From: Parasponia andersonii
Taxonomy: Eukaryota > Streptophyta > Magnoliopsida > Rosales > Cannabaceae
Length of the DNA stretch: 64,000 bases
NCBI GenBank assembly: GCA_002914805.1
Contig: JXTB01000305.1
Span: 441,674 to 505,673 of the forward strand
Direction of reading: 5' to 3'
In this document: in pieces, positions 21,316 to 34,080 of the stretch
Position numbering within the stretch: the stretch's first letter is position 1
Layout of the letters: each line of letters opens with the position of its first letter
Program-made: the position numbers and the translations under genes
Notes under the pieces: generated by a model
What the model was told of the DNA's origin: nothing
The model's input: only the letters and a program-made list of their open reading frames with translations
Databases searched by the model: none

Positions 21316-22712
21316 AAAAAAATCCTAAAGCGCGTGTGGAAAATTTTTTATATTTGTGATGTAACGTTGATTCGTTGACACAGAAAAAGGCCGTGCAAGC
21401 GATTTGGTGTTACACGTCAGGACAGAACCCCTAATCAGTCAACTACCTTGACAGCTAAGGCGGGAAGTGGGTCAGTGATAGTTATTCAACAATCAACATG
21501 AATCCGTGAATTTACATAAATGCCCATTCATTTTCTGAAATTTTTATTTATTTATTTATTTTACCTCGTCTTTCCAGAACAATGACAAACAAATCGAGCC
21601 ACCATACAAAACCTTAAAAAAAAAATCTTAATATTTTTCATTTTCTTAAATATTATTTAAAAGAAATAGAAACGTGGGAACAATAACGTAAGTTTTTTTT
21701 GAAAGGACAATAACGTAAGTTTTTAAAAAAGAAAAAAAAAACTAAAACACCAAAATTGATCAATGGAAGTTTCCTTTCTTAAGTTGGTTGGTAGCAGCCT
21801 CTCCCTCTTCTTTTTAAATAGAATTCCTCATATTATGGAATTTGGTAAATTTAAAAAGATAAACACACGTATGGTTGTATATTTTATGTATGTATAATGT
21901 ATTTTACTTCTAGGTACAAATTTTAAGCATGTGCAAATTTATTTCATATTTCACAAGCATTAAATTTTTAATAAACTTTGGTGTACAAGCAAATTAATGC
22001 AAGCAAGTACCTTTCGGTCTTGACCTAAGACCATTCTTTAACTCCATTTGACCAAAAGTGCACATGCATTATTGAAGGACTGCAGCCCTAGTCACAAGTA
22101 ATAGCTAGTGGTGCTATGTTATTCTTCATAGAAAGCCAAAAAATGGTGCAATCGATTTTTCCAATACCAAAGTTTCCACAACCTAACATTTCAATATCGT
22201 TGTCCTACACTTGCGCAAGTCAAAGAATTCGACCATAAATTATTTTCCAGATTATTTACTTGAGCTGGAGGGTATTAATGTTAAAAAAGCCGAATTTTCA
22301 CTTAGGGGCATTTTAGTCATTCAGTTGTAGAAGTAACATGGGCCCAATAATAAAGATATGAGAAATCAGACGCAGTAACAACAACAGTAAGCGACAAAAA
22401 GCCCTTGTCAAAATGAGAACACAAAATAAATTTGCATGAGTCATATGACCAAAGCCACGACCCAAATTTTTATTTTTTATTTTTTAAAAAAAGTCATGAC
22501 CCAAAAACTTGTTGACTGTTGAGACTTGAGAATTAAAACACGCACACACACAAATCACAAAATCCCAGTTTAGCTGAGTTGAAGCGATTGTGTTTTCCAA
22601 TGGAAAACTTCATGGAAACCTGTCTAGGCTTACCTTCTTTGACCGACTGCCTCTCTCTCTTATTTATTTTTCTATGTTTCCTAGTTGCGGATATGAACAA
22701 CATATATTATCT

Positions 22713-22772
<60 letters not shown>

Positions 22773-23000
22773 GCATGTAACATAACCATTACAAGGGCAT
22801 GTTTTTTTCTCACAATTCCAAAGGGAATTCAAAGTCTCTATCTTTGAATCCATCAAACTCGTGCTTTTGAACCGTGATAGAAAGAAAAACACTAAAACTT
22901 TGATTTGTAAAAGATAATTCAACGACTTCATTCCTTTTGCTCCCTTTTTCCATTTTTAACACGTATCTGAATGTTTATCAAGATATTAATTCTCATTTGA
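21316..23000. other. Intergenic upstream of the IQM gene
   Basis: AT-rich, with (TA)n at 22714-22767. CACACACAC occurs at 22542-22552. No gene was recognised. Confidence 0.6.
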
Positions 23001-23010
23001 GATATATATA

Positions 23011-23018
23011 TATAAAAG
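23011..23018 (+). promoter_or_regulatory. TATA box candidate of the IQM gene
   Basis: TATAAAAG lies about 300 bases before the ATG. A leader intron is plausible: donor GGTATGATA at 23140 and acceptor TTTTAGCAG ending 23264. Confidence 0.45.
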
Positions 23019-23318
23019 CAAGAGGAGACCAGTTAGACTGATCATCGTGTACATTGACAGGTTTTGATACTTTTTCAAGTTTAAATACTCTTTGAAATAG
23101 ACTCTGAAAAACAAGGACGTTCCCTAAAGAAAATTCAAGGTATGATATTAACATTGGGAACAACCCTTTACGCCTTTTAGGTGTTTGTTTTAATTAATCT
23201 TTGATTCTTTTGTTATTATTAAAACTTGTTGATTCTTTTGTAATATTCTTGATCTTTTTAGCAGGTTAAATATACCCTTTTCCTGAAATTGAATTCTGTT
23301 AGTAGGTTCGATAAGTCT

Positions 23319-25839
23319 ATGGGATTATCCCTCTCTATACTTGTTTCGGCCTGGAAAGAAATTGTGAAGCATAGTCTCTCTGGTTTTCCATACGACATAA
23401 GCTGCTTCTCTCCCAAAGGTGTTGGTTTCACATATAGAACACAGAGCTTCAAGAGGACAGAATCAGAAGCCATGACCGTCCCAAATGGTTCTGATCAGAC
23501 GAACACCGATAATTCGAGTCGATTGCAGCATTACAAGCCCCAGAATGTCACTCTTGAATGCAATCTTTCGTTCAAAAGTCTTGTTCAAGACACAACAGAG
23601 AGTTTGACTTTTGTTGGCAAAAACCAAATAAAGCACAAGCCGATTCCAGCACTTTCTCTGCCTGAACCAGCTATTATGTTCTCTCCTAGACCAGTTAGCG
23701 AGCTTGATGCAGCTGCTATTAAGCTTCAAAAAGTATACAAAAGCTACCGAACTCGAAGAAACCTTGCCGACTGCGCGGTTGTCGTTGAGGAGCTTTGGTT
23801 AGTCTCCTAGTAATCTTTTGCAACTGGGAATCTTTTTTGTTTTGAATTTCAGTTTTGCTTGAATTGATGTGGTTGGTATTTTTCTACATAACTCAGGTGG
23901 AAGGCATTAGACTTTGCATCTCTTAAGCGGAGTTCCGTGTCTTTCTTTAATGTTGATAAGCAGGAAACTGTTGCACAACGATGGGCAAGGGCTAGGACCA
24001 GAGCAGCAAAGGTATTTTCCTAAACATCATTTCAAGTTTCAGTAAACCTTTATTAAAAGATTGCTTTAGAAACTGAAAATGGTTTTTCTTATTGCAGGTG
24101 GGAAAGGGTTTATCCAAGGATGAAAAGGCACAAAAGTTAGCCCTACAACATTGGCTTGAAGCTGTAAGTTCTCTACCTTTTGCAAAATAATCATATAGCT
24201 GTTTAAGTTATTTTGGGCTATGATTATGAAAAGAGCTTAAGCCTTTCCAATTCTATGGAAGATTGTGAATCAAAACGGCTAACTTAAAACTGGTTTTTTT
24301 TGTTTCATACAGATTGATCCACGCCATCGGTACGGACACAATTTGCACTTGTATTATGACATCTGGTTTGAAAGTGAGAGTACTCAACCTTTCTTCTATT
24401 GGTAAGTGATTCATTGTTATTCTTCATTGTTTCAACTCAGTTTTCTATTTGAAAGACAGAGTTTCCAACTTTCTACTGAAGTACCAAACATGGCAACATG
24501 AAGGCTCTAATTCACTATTATGTTTCTGAATTACAGGCTGGATATTGGAGATGGCAAAGAGATAAACCTGGAGAAATGCCCAAGGACTGTTCTCCAACGC
24601 CAATGCATCACATATCTTGGACCAGTAAGTTCTAATGTCTAAAACCATACCATTCTTTCATTCATTCATTCATTATATGCCAAAAATGCTTGTTTCATAC
24701 TTTGTTACATATTACACATACAAATTAAGCTGATCAAATTATGTGAAGGACATCAAATTCTGACTGGCTTTGATCCTTGGTTGTGCGTTTACAGAAAGAA
24801 AGAGGGGCATATGAAGTTATAGTGGAATATGGGAAACTTATATACAGGCAAAGTGGGTCCCCTGTGGACACAGTTGAGGGTTCCAAATGGATTTTTGTGC
24901 TTAGCACAACAAGGGCACTGTATGTTGGTCAGAAGAAGAAAGGCACATTTCAACACTCGAGCTTCCTATCCGGTGGTGCCACCACAGCCGCTGGAAGATT
25001 AGTAGCCCATGATGGTGTTCTTGAGGTAACAAAAACTCATTCGTGTTAAATATCAATGTGCATGCATTATACATATCACCGTACTGTAAAATAAGTCATT
25101 TATGCATGAAAATACTTGCACTCACATTATCTCAGGCTATTTGGCCATACAGCGGTCATTATCACCCAACAGAGGAGAACTTCAGGGAGTTCATTAGCTT
25201 TCTTGAGGAGAATAATGTGGATCTATCAAATGTCAAGGTGCAAATAAAAGCTCTCTTTTCATGTTTGTACACTTTTTTCTATATATATTGATGCTAATAA
25301 AGTACGCTATTATATGTTTGTGTGCACTATTTAAGAAACTTTTGACAATTTTTCTGATCTTTCATTTATCTTTTTTGCCTCCCCAGAGGTGTGCCATTGA
25401 TGATGACTACCCTTCATTCACCACCAACAACATAGTAAAATCAGAATCAACGAAATCCAAGCAATCCGACGGTGTCAATACAACTGATGTAGCTGATGTT
25501 GCAAATGAAAACGCAATCACAGCCGTTAAACATGAGGACAATAAGAAGGTTGACAAAGCCAACATTGGGCCACCAGTGTTTGACTTGGGCCAGCGGCGTC
25601 TTTCTTGCAAGTGGACCACTGGAGCTGGGCCCAGAATTGGGTGTGTCCGAGACTATCCAACAGAGCTACAAGCAAGGGCACTTGAACAAGTCAACCTGTC
25701 GCCACGTGTGGCCCCTGGAGAATGTTTCAGTTACGGCCCAATTCCTTCTCCAAGGCCCAGCCCAAAGGTTCGACTGTCTCCAAGGCTTGCTTATATGGGT
25801 ATCCCCAGTCCAAGAACCCCAATTGCCGCACCTAGGTAG
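23319..25839 (+). CDS. IQM: IQ-motif calmodulin-binding protein, IQM family
   Basis: Eight coding exons: 23319-23797, 23897-24011, 24098-24163, 24313-24401, 24537-24624, 24795-25025, 25136-25237 and 25387-25839. All junctions are GT-AG, and they join in frame to 540 residues. The start is the first ATG of the exon ([16 protein letters not shown]); upstream codons in this frame have only TTG. An IQ-like motif [12 protein letters not shown] lies at residues 136-147, followed by VVEELWWKALDFA. The central region has [31 protein letters not shown] and the block around [20 protein letters not shown], all standard for plant IQM proteins. The C-terminus is rich in Ser-Pro and Arg ([17 protein letters not shown]). 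IQM proteins bind calmodulin, probably without Ca2+, and act in stress and stomatal or hormone responses. Which IQM member it is cannot be told here. Confidence 0.95.
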
Positions 25840-26866
25840 GCCCATATTCACCCAAGGGAGTATGGCCCATTAAGGAGGACGAAGAAGTAATAAATGGCAA
25901 GTTTTTTTTGGCTGGCAATTTCAGCAAAAAAAAAATAAAGGAAGGAGAGCTAACTTGATTTTTTTTTCCTTTCCTTTGATTCTTTAAAAATTGTTTTTAA
26001 TATTCCAGTTATTGCTTTATTTTTTTTTTAATTGTATGAGCCAAATAGTTTTTTCTTCTGTACCCAATTTTAGCTCATGATTTTTTTGGGTTGGGTTCCC
26101 TTTTTTTCTTGTAATTGTTATATGAAAAGTTAACGTAACATTCTTACACAATGAAGCACGATAAATGCAAAATAATCCCTGATTCTTTTTCTCAAGGAAA
26201 CAATAGTTTTATTCAAATTAAAACAAGAGTTAACTGCAAAAAAATACCATCATGTTTGGTCTTACTGTAATTTAAACTTTAAATTTTTGTTTTTGTGAAA
26301 AAAATGCCGGCACATTTTGAAATTCTAAAAATCTGTAACTTTTGTCATTATTTTGCTTACTTTATATTAGTTCAAACGATGTTTTTTTAATGAATGTTTT
26401 AACTTTTTAAAAATAATAATAACATAATTTGGATCTGCATTTATAATATTTTGAGGAATAAATTTGTCAAAATATGGCAGAGGGTACAAATTTTTTGAAT
26501 TTCAAAATATAGAGGTATTTTTTTTGTAGAAATTAAAACTCATGGTTAAAATTGTAGATAGGCTAAACTTTAGGGTTCTTTTTTTTTGGGAGTTTACACT
26601 TAAAACAATTACATACAAATGTGTATATATATATAAAGATAGGGAAATTCTAGTGTATAACAAAAATCCTCCAATTTATAGTGCTTGTTATCATACACTA
26701 ATATATCCCATAGTCTCCCCTTTTTTCAAGGGTTTGTTTTTTTCAAAAAAAAAAAAGGAAAAAAGAAGCATGATCTGCCGAAAACATGCTCTCTTGAAAT
26801 AAAAAAATGTGATATGCTCCAAAGAACTGTGAAAAAAAAAAAGTACGATCTCATCAAAAAAAAAAA
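25840..26866. other. IQM 3' UTR and AT-rich spacer
   Basis: The 3' UTR probably ends before about 26160 (T-rich, no clear signal). No other gene was recognised. Confidence 0.5.
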
Positions 26867-27227
26867 AGGGATATTATCACTTTTGTACTTTGTATTTTGA
26901 CATTTTGTTCAAATTATACCTTCTGTTTTGGTTATTATCAACATTGACTTTTAGATTTGAAATCTGTTACAAATTTATACCCTGACATCAATTTAGAGCA
27001 GTTAATTTACCAAGTTGCCGTTTAAAAAATTAAAAATAAACCATAAAAAATTGATCTGAGAATAAGTTTATTAAATCATTTTGGAAAATTAACTACTCTA
27101 AATTAGTGTCAAGGTATAAATTTGTAACAAATATTAAATCTAAAGGTCAATATTAATAATAACCAAAACAGAAAGTATAAGCTGAACAAAATGTCAAAAT
27201 ACAGGGTATAAAAATTATAATATCCCT
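26867..27227. mobile_element. Foldback MITE, 361 bp
   Basis: Both ends begin AGGGATATTAT. The arms (about 145 bp each) pair along most of their length; shared blocks include TATTTTGACATTTTGTTCA, CTGTTTTGGTTATTAT and TTGTTACAAATTTATACC on opposite strands. There is no ORF. Flanking A-runs hide any target duplication. Confidence 0.85.
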
Positions 27228-30223
27228 AAAAACACCCCTAGGACCAAAGAATAAAGTATAAAACTTAGAAACTACGAGAAGAGTTTATTGATTTTGGAAA
27301 AACACAAAAGAACGTCAAGATTGCTGGGCTACAAGGATGAGAAAGAAGCTATAGAGAAGAAACGCGAAGGAAGGGCGAACGCCAAACTTTTTCTTAAGAG
27401 ATCGTTCGGTTTTTTAAATAAAAAAAAAAAATCGTGGGTTTTTTATTTAAAATAAAAAGAGAATAAAAAGAGATTGTCAGTATTTTTTTCTCTAAAGAAA
27501 TCATGGGTTTCTTTTTTAAAAGATCGTGTTTGTGTTTGTGTTATTGTTTTTTTTTTTTTTTGTTCTAAACAACTCTTAAAAATAAGAAAGGTATAAGATA
27601 CATTCTTACGTGGTAACGAGCATATAATATTTTTTTTTCCAAAATTAGATTTTTTATAAAAATTAGAAAAAATACTTCTGCTGCACTAGAACTCCTCTAT
27701 AAAGATAATTTGTAACACAAAACAATTGGTCAAACTATTACATTTTATTGATAAACAAAGAGAAAACAAAATCACGTGCAAAAGAGATATTACTATAAAT
27801 CACCCCCAAAAAATTAATATTACTAGAACTTCAAAATAAATATTTTGTTTGTTCTTTGAATCTATGTTCCACCACCCGAGTCAAATGTTGAAAAGGTGAT
27901 TTCGTAAAGAGAGATCTTGAATGTCATAAAATCTTTTATGACAACATATACTTGATCTAGAAAAATACTACAAAAGCCACACCAATAAAGAAAATTCAAA
28001 TAGACACAATTAGGTGAGAGAACATGGTCATACATATTGATATTTAATAGCTTATACTTTCGTGCATATGAGAAGATTATTAAACTGACAACAAACGAAA
28101 AAATCTTGTAATCTCCCTCTTCAACAAAGAGGAACCACAGAGAAGTAACAGTTACCAGAAAGCAGAAAAATTTTGAGAGCAACGTGGCGACAGTAAGTAG
28201 ATATCCCTTGATTCCAAAAAATAATAATAATAATAACGCAATTTTTTTGTTATTTTTTCTAATGTTATACTGTAAGCCAATCACAAATCCCAATCTCCAT
28301 GCAGACTGGAAGATAACACCTCAGTGAATGATCAAATAGTCAATCATACATCAAAATTGGGTACTATCTACCAAAAACAAATGGGTACTTTTCAATATAG
28401 ACATAAAGAAATTTTTTCATTGTAGTTTTTTTAATCAAATCCTATTTTGTGAATCAGAGTAGACTAGAGAAACATTCTCATTGTCTAATAATCTTTTACT
28501 AATTTCGAATGATAACATAGTTTTAGAATCCGAAGCAGATTCACTGCAGGTTTATATCTTGGCGTTTTCCTCTTGTAGAATACTGGAGACCACCCTAGCT
28601 AAACACCTAGAAAGAGAATGCTCTCTAGCTCTATGTATAGCAGCCAGACATGCACAAGTGAAAACACTCGAGCCAATAAAATAAGAGGAATACTATAAAC
28701 AATCGGTGGAGGTGATCAGCACGGATTTCTATTTATTATTAGATAATTTAATTAATATTAAAATTTTATTTAAATTATAATTATAATTAATCAGTACATT
28801 GACACGTTATTGTGATATTGAACGCTTATGACATTATTCATAAATTAATTACATACAATTAAAAGATCAAAGTAGGGACAAATCCCAAAAATGGTTACCA
28901 TTTTGTAAAGAAATGCAATATCTCATAGGCTATTTAAGGGGCTTAAAAAAAGATCAACGAGTGACTGGTGGCTTCTAAGACGATGGGTTGCCGTTTCTAT
29001 TCTGAGCTTGTCACATGGTTAACTTCTCTCATGGTTAACTTCTCTCTTATTTCTTCTTTCACCTCATTCTGCTTGTCGACCAAGTGCAGTTTCTTTTTCT
29101 TTTTTCAATTAAAATAAGGGCAACATAGGACACTGTGCGGCAATTCTCCTTTTGTGTCAGGGTTTATGGCACAAATGCTGCACGGACTCTCTAAGCGGGG
29201 CAATTTGGTATTCAAAATTTCTATTACAATGTTAAGACCCAAAATTTTTCAATTCAGAATAATTTAGCTTTTAAACTACCTAAGTTATATGTTATTAAAT
29301 TTTTGATTAAAAATATGCATAAATAGTATAATGTAGTATTTAAAAGAGTATTTAGATAAAAATAAAATGAACAAAATGACTTCGAGAGAACAAAAGATAG
29401 ATATTTTGTATGTTTTAGGATTATTGGCACTGCAAATTTAAAAAAAAGTTCCTATAATTATTTACTTTTATTCTTAAAATTTTTAAATTATCTTTTAAAT
29501 AAATTTTCAAATTGTGTGTGTTTCTGGTCAAATTAAAAAATTTGAGAATCAAATTGCCACGTGGCAATTGGATACTTCAAGGACCATTTGTGTCATTAAT
29601 TCTTTGTAGTCTTATAGAGTATTCTTATAGATGTTTTAACCCTGTTAATGAGAATGCTAACCTTATAGGCGAGTCTTATCTGTAAAAGCATAAAGCACAT
29701 CAGCTTAATCCCACCAAATTTATTAACATAAGAGCTTTCTCCAAGGTGGTCAAAAGAACAAGAAAAATAGTGGGGTAGCTTTATATATCTGTCCAATATA
29801 TATATATATAATTCGGATACTATTATTAATACCTAATTTTCCGATTAAAAGTTGTTACTTTACATAAATATTTTTTCAACATTTAGAAAGCTAATAAACT
29901 AAATTTGTCACATGGAAATACAAGATATCAATAAAAACAAAATAGATGGATATAATGTAAATAACCATTTTCACCCTTTGGAATGAAGTTTGAAAGGCTT
30001 GCTCGTATGGTCAAAGTATTTATTTTATTATCAATCATAGTTTCTTGGAAAATTGACGAAAGGATTTTCGACTAAAATGATTTGTTTAAAAGAAAAATGA
30101 GCCTTTAAGTAATGTTACAATGTCTTATGACGGGAATCATATAATTTGTGATTAGTTGATTAGTGTGACACCTACTACTGTAACATTATTAAAAAAAATT
30201 ATTTTACAAAGAATAATATTATG
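27228..30223. other. AT-rich intergenic
   Basis: No gene was recognised. A hydrophobic minus-strand frame at 27862-28293 and a short plus frame at 28481-28684 lack family features and probably arise from base composition. A small duplication, CATGGTTAACTTCTCT, occurs twice at 29015-29046. Confidence 0.5.
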
Positions 30224-30400
30224 TGTACCAAAATTTTTAATACCGACACATATGGCACGTGAATTAACAATGTTCAATTGGTAAATATGATTAATTTTTT
30301 TGTGATAAATTTTAATACATCAATTAAATAGTATCAACTCAAATAATACCACATGTGTTAGTATTAAAAATTTAGTACAAATTTTGATACACCTAACGTT
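30224..30400. mobile_element. Short MITE-like inverted repeat
   Basis: GTGTACCAAAATTTTTAATA at the left pairs with the right end (minus strand GGTGTATCAAAATTTGTACT, then AAATTTTTAATAC), with an inner block ACACATATGGCA/ACACATGTGGTA. About 177 bp and non-coding. Confidence 0.65.
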
Positions 30401-31324
30401 ATCTTCAAAATATTCATAAAAAAAAAAAAAAAAGAGGGATATTTTCATCTAAAAATCTGACAAATGGCAGACGATTATTTTTGGAATGGTATTTATTTCT
30501 CTCACTAAACATTGATAGAAAGTCAAATTGTTTCAAGAAATATTATTTTGAGAAAGACTCAAAAAAATCATTTGGTGGCAAAACACTACTCGTAAGATCC
30601 ATTTCCCTTGTTTCTTGGACTTTTTAACCGTAGTGGTCAGTGAACCAATGCTCATTAACTGCGAACGTAACTGAAAACGGTGATGAGATAATGATGCTGA
30701 GTCGGGAGCTCATTACTCTGATTGAGATATGTCACTGAAAAGTTTCCCCATTTCAGCTTTGACTACTGACTGTCGTCAATCACCAAAGCATTCATCTTTT
30801 TTAAAACCACATTTTGAAATTATTAGTACTGCTAATTAAGCATAATTTATGTTACCTGATGGCTTTTTTAATCATGAAATATGATCATGATACAGGCTAT
30901 AATTTCCATTATGATGGTTCTTTGATCAGGATGTACGATACTCTTTTCTCAGATGTAAAAGGCAGCCCGTTAAAACTTCTTCCTTTCACATCCCAAAAAC
31001 AAAAAAGGGCCATAAGTATTAATATTATTAAGTGAAAAAGTCCAAGCTAACTTTCTTAGCTAACGAGGATCAAAGGTTTTAGTGGAGGAGTTAATAGGCT
31101 CTGATGCTAAAGCATTTTTTTAATCAAAAATATTGATGTTAGAGTCTTAGAGATATGAGATGTTGTAGGAATGACAGCTTTTAGAATGAGAAATCGGCTT
31201 GACTTACATATGAATGAGTTCGTACAACTTCAGATAATTTTGTATAGTACTGTGCGAGAGAGAAAGATTGACGTGTATTTGATTTGAGGACTTTTCAAAT
31301 CATGATGAATTGTCTTAGAGAAAG
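30401..31324. other. Intergenic upstream of the EPFL gene
   Basis: A-run at 30418-30434. No gene was recognised. The 3' part is presumably the EPFL promoter. Confidence 0.5.
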
Positions 31325-31338
31325 TATAAAGCATATAT
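31325..31338 (+). promoter_or_regulatory. TATA box candidate of the EPFL gene
   Basis: TATAAAGCATATATA lies about 390 bases before the ATG, in a less A/T-biased stretch. It would give a leader that includes the CACT repeat. Confidence 0.35.
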
Positions 31339-31611
31339 AGAAGTGTGTGCTGCTTACACCTCATTCTATTTGACAAGAAAAGCCAGAAGAGCTAGTCTGT
31401 CTGAAAAAGCTATATCTTTACAAAGCGGTAGATAGTATTAGTTGAGGCATTTCCGGTGCTTCTTCTCTTATACATACTACTGCTCTGGCTTTTTTCTTTT
31501 TTCTTTTTTTTTTTTCACAAATCCCACATTTTTGTTGTTTTGTGATTTTTGTCTCCTTTTTATCCAGTCTTCTATTACACCAAGGTGGTTGAGTTATTTA
31601 ATCAAAACCAC

Positions 31612-31673
31612 CTCACTCACTCACTCACTCACTCACTCACTCACTCACTCACTCTCTATATATATATATATAT
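31612..31673. repeat. (CACT)n and (TA)n microsatellite in the EPFL leader
   Basis: About ten CACT units (31612-31653), then CTCTATATA and a TA run, ending 54 bases before the ATG. Confidence 0.95.
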
Positions 31674-31726
31674 CTTTCTCTAAGTTGAACACTGTTACCA
31701 TCATCCATCCTAGTCCTGATAGAAAA

Positions 31727-32306
31727 ATGAACAGAAAGGTGTTGTATTTCCTAATGGCTTTTCTGAGTTGGTTTTGTGTCACAAAAAGCAGGGAATCTTA
31801 TGACTTTGAGCACCAACAAGGTAAAGTTCAATTCTATGCATAACAATTTTAATCTGTTCTCCTACTCATTCTATGCATAAACTTCACTAAGTTGATTTTT
31901 GGACCAACTTTCTTGGCTCTTAAAGCTTTTGGTTTAAACTAGCTCCTATTAAACATTGTTCACTAATCTTTTATAAGTGATCAAACAGACCAAATTCCAC
32001 AGCCTCCACTAGCTGAATTTGACTCGACTATGGTACATATCTCTCTCTCTCTCTCTACTTACACATACATGTAGATATATTGAGATATTTCTTTGTCGTT
32101 ATAAGGTATATGGCAGTGATGAAGAGTACAGATCACTTGGCAGGCTGGGGTCAACACCACCAAACTGTGCACACAAATGTGAAGGCTGTCAACCTTGTTA
32201 CCCTGTTCAGATTCCGGCTACCACAGACCGAGTCGAGGTCCAGATTGCAAATTATGAGCCAGAGGGGTGGAAATGCAAGTGTGGTGCTTCCTTCTTCAAC
32301 CCATAA
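31727..32306 (+). CDS. EPIDERMAL PATTERNING FACTOR-like secreted cysteine-rich peptide (EPFL)
   Basis: Three coding exons, 31727-31820, 31989-32032 and 32106-32306, join in frame to 112 residues. Residues 1-21 are a signal peptide (MNRKVLYFLMAFLSWFCVTK). The mature C-terminal domain has LGSTPPNC, then CAHKCEGCQPC, a loop of 25 residues, then NYEPEGWKCKCGASFFNP. Six cysteines (67, 71, 74, 77, 103, 105) match the EPFL knot spacing CxxxCxxCxxC...CxC. EPFL peptides act outside the cell as ligands of ERECTA-family receptor kinases and shape stomata, inflorescences and organ growth. The two extra cysteines of stomagen (EPFL9) are absent, and the ending differs from EPF1/EPF2. The short loop and FFNP end put it among the EPFL1-6/8-type peptides, but I cannot pick the member. 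Confidence 0.92.
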
Positions 32307-32875
32307 AATGGTTTGTCGTTTGGCAATAGACATTGTCGTATTCAGGGATTTGAGTAGGATAGAACAGAATATAATAGCTTTGCACTGTTTTTTCTGTATA
32401 ATCTCAAACTTATCTTTTGATTTTGATGCCCAAGTAAGGTGACACTTTCGTAAGTTCTAGCAAATTTTCAGAGCTTTAAGTAGGGTTAATTTGCCTAGTT
32501 TTAGATGGAAGCCTAGCTAGTGAGTGGTCACACTAAAAATGTAAGAAGTTATTAAATGTTTTGACTTAATAACTTGCTCTGTTTTGCTTTTGTATGAATC
32601 AATATAAGCACTTTTTTGTGGCACGTAAGTTTTTTTGTTTCTCTTTTTATATGGTTTTTAAGAAACGGTAGTACACATTACCATTACCCAAAAAAAAAAA
32701 AAAAAAAAAACGGTAGTACTTACCATTTAAAAATATTAAATGCTTCTTTAGTTCTTTGACAGTGTTTAGTCACTGTCTCAGTCTCAGTCTCAGTGTTTAT
32801 TAGGCCATAGTTTGATGGTTTATAGATATCTTTTACCAAGGAAAAAAAAATCTTTCTTCGTAAAAAAAAATATTT
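32307..32875. other. EPFL 3' UTR and spacer
   Basis: Contains a long A run at 32691-32710 and GTCTCAGTCTCAGTCTCAG at 32775-32793. No gene was recognised. Confidence 0.6.
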
Positions 32876-33034
32876 TTATTATAAATAATATTGAGAGTAT
32901 ATAATATAAGAATTTAAGAATATTAATGCTAAATTAAAGAAATTACCGTGAGAAAATCTCTTCTTTTCTTTCTTTCATACTTCTTTTGTTTTTTTTTTTT
33001 TATTCATCTTTTAAGTGAAATTGAGAAGCATATT
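32876..33034 (-). repeat. Left (3') LTR of the copia element
   Basis: A direct repeat of 37383-37537. Outer borders are approximate. Confidence 0.7.
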
Positions 33035-33294
33035 TATACATGATTTGTTTGAGATCGAGCTTTATGTGGGTCAGACAAGTATTATGTATCTGCAAAACCA
33101 GTTAATTATGATATAGATTTATTAGAATAAAATAAACTCATGTCAATCGTTCCACAGAGATAACAAAATATTTGTTTAACTCCTTTCCAGTATCTTTGAG
33201 TTAGAGCAGAACTATATCTTACTAGTAAATTAACAGAAAAAGATATATCAGGCCGAGTACAATTAGCAATTAGTAAGATACATAAGAACTTCAA
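33035..33294 (-). pseudogene. Copia RNase H, truncated
   Basis: Reads ANCTRPDISFSVNLL, then RYSSALTQRYWKGVKQI, then YLCGTIDMSLFYS. After a stop at 33106 it continues GFADT-YLSDPHKARSQ and ends against the LTR. The remaining part of the RNase H domain is missing. Confidence 0.8.
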
Positions 33295-33366
33295 TTGTAC
33301 TCAGATATAGTACTTCAGGACCAAGAATTTTTTCGTTATCTTCTCGAGAATGAAAAGGATCCTTAT

Positions 33367-34080
33367 TTACATCAAGCGTTCTGACAACCATTGGGTACTC
33401 AATGGGTGAGTTTTGTCCATATAAAATTTTTTAACGACTTTTTCTGTATAAGATGACTGATGTATAAATATACCATTTGGTAAATGCTCGATTTGGAGGC
33501 CAAAACAAAATTTTGTTTTTCCAAGATCTTTCATTTCAAATTCTTTCTTTAAATATTTTATCGTCTCATTAATCTCTTCAGGAGTTCCGATGATATTCAA
33601 ATTATCAACATATACTACAATGATAGCAAATCCAATTCCTGAGCTCTTAATAAAGATGCATGGACAAATAGGATTATTCACATATTCTTTATTCGAAAGA
33701 TATTCACTAAGATAATTGTACCACATATGTTCAGATTACTTTAATCTATATAAAGATCTTTGTAATTTTATTGAACATATTTCATGTTGTATTGTATTAA
33801 ATACTTCATGTACTTTAAATCTGTCAAGAATTTTCATATAAATATTACTATCAAGTGACCCATATAAATATGTTGTTACAACATCCATCAGACGCATTTC
33901 AAGTCCTTTAAAGGCTACTAGACTAATTAAGTATTGTAATGTTATTATATCTATCATAGAAGAATATGTCTTCTCTAAATCTATTCATAGTCTTTGTGAG
34001 AAACCTTGTGCCACAAGTCGTGCTTTATATCTCACAATCTCATTTTTCTCATTATATTTTCGTATAAAAACCTATTTATA
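33367..34080 (-). pseudogene. Copia reverse transcriptase, broken
   Basis: 33957-33736 has GLEMRLMDVVTTYLYGSLD, where the usual form is QMDVVTAYLYGSLD. 33726-33367 has FAIIVVYVDNLNIIGT, the catalytic YVDD-type motif with the second Asp changed to Asn, then KYLKKEFEMKDLGKTKFCFG. Stops separate the parts. Confidence 0.85.

Noticed and set aside
22579..22931. Frames ending in runs of Ile-Tyr
   Set aside because: The runs are translations of the (TA)n microsatellite.
25407..25873. Open frames overlapping the last IQM exon in other frames
   Set aside because: The exon in the IQM frame has clear homology and correct splice joins; the others are shadows.
27862..28293. Hydrophobic 143-codon minus-strand frame
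   Set aside because: Composition follows AT bias, no conserved motif, no splice or promoter context; not listed as a gene.
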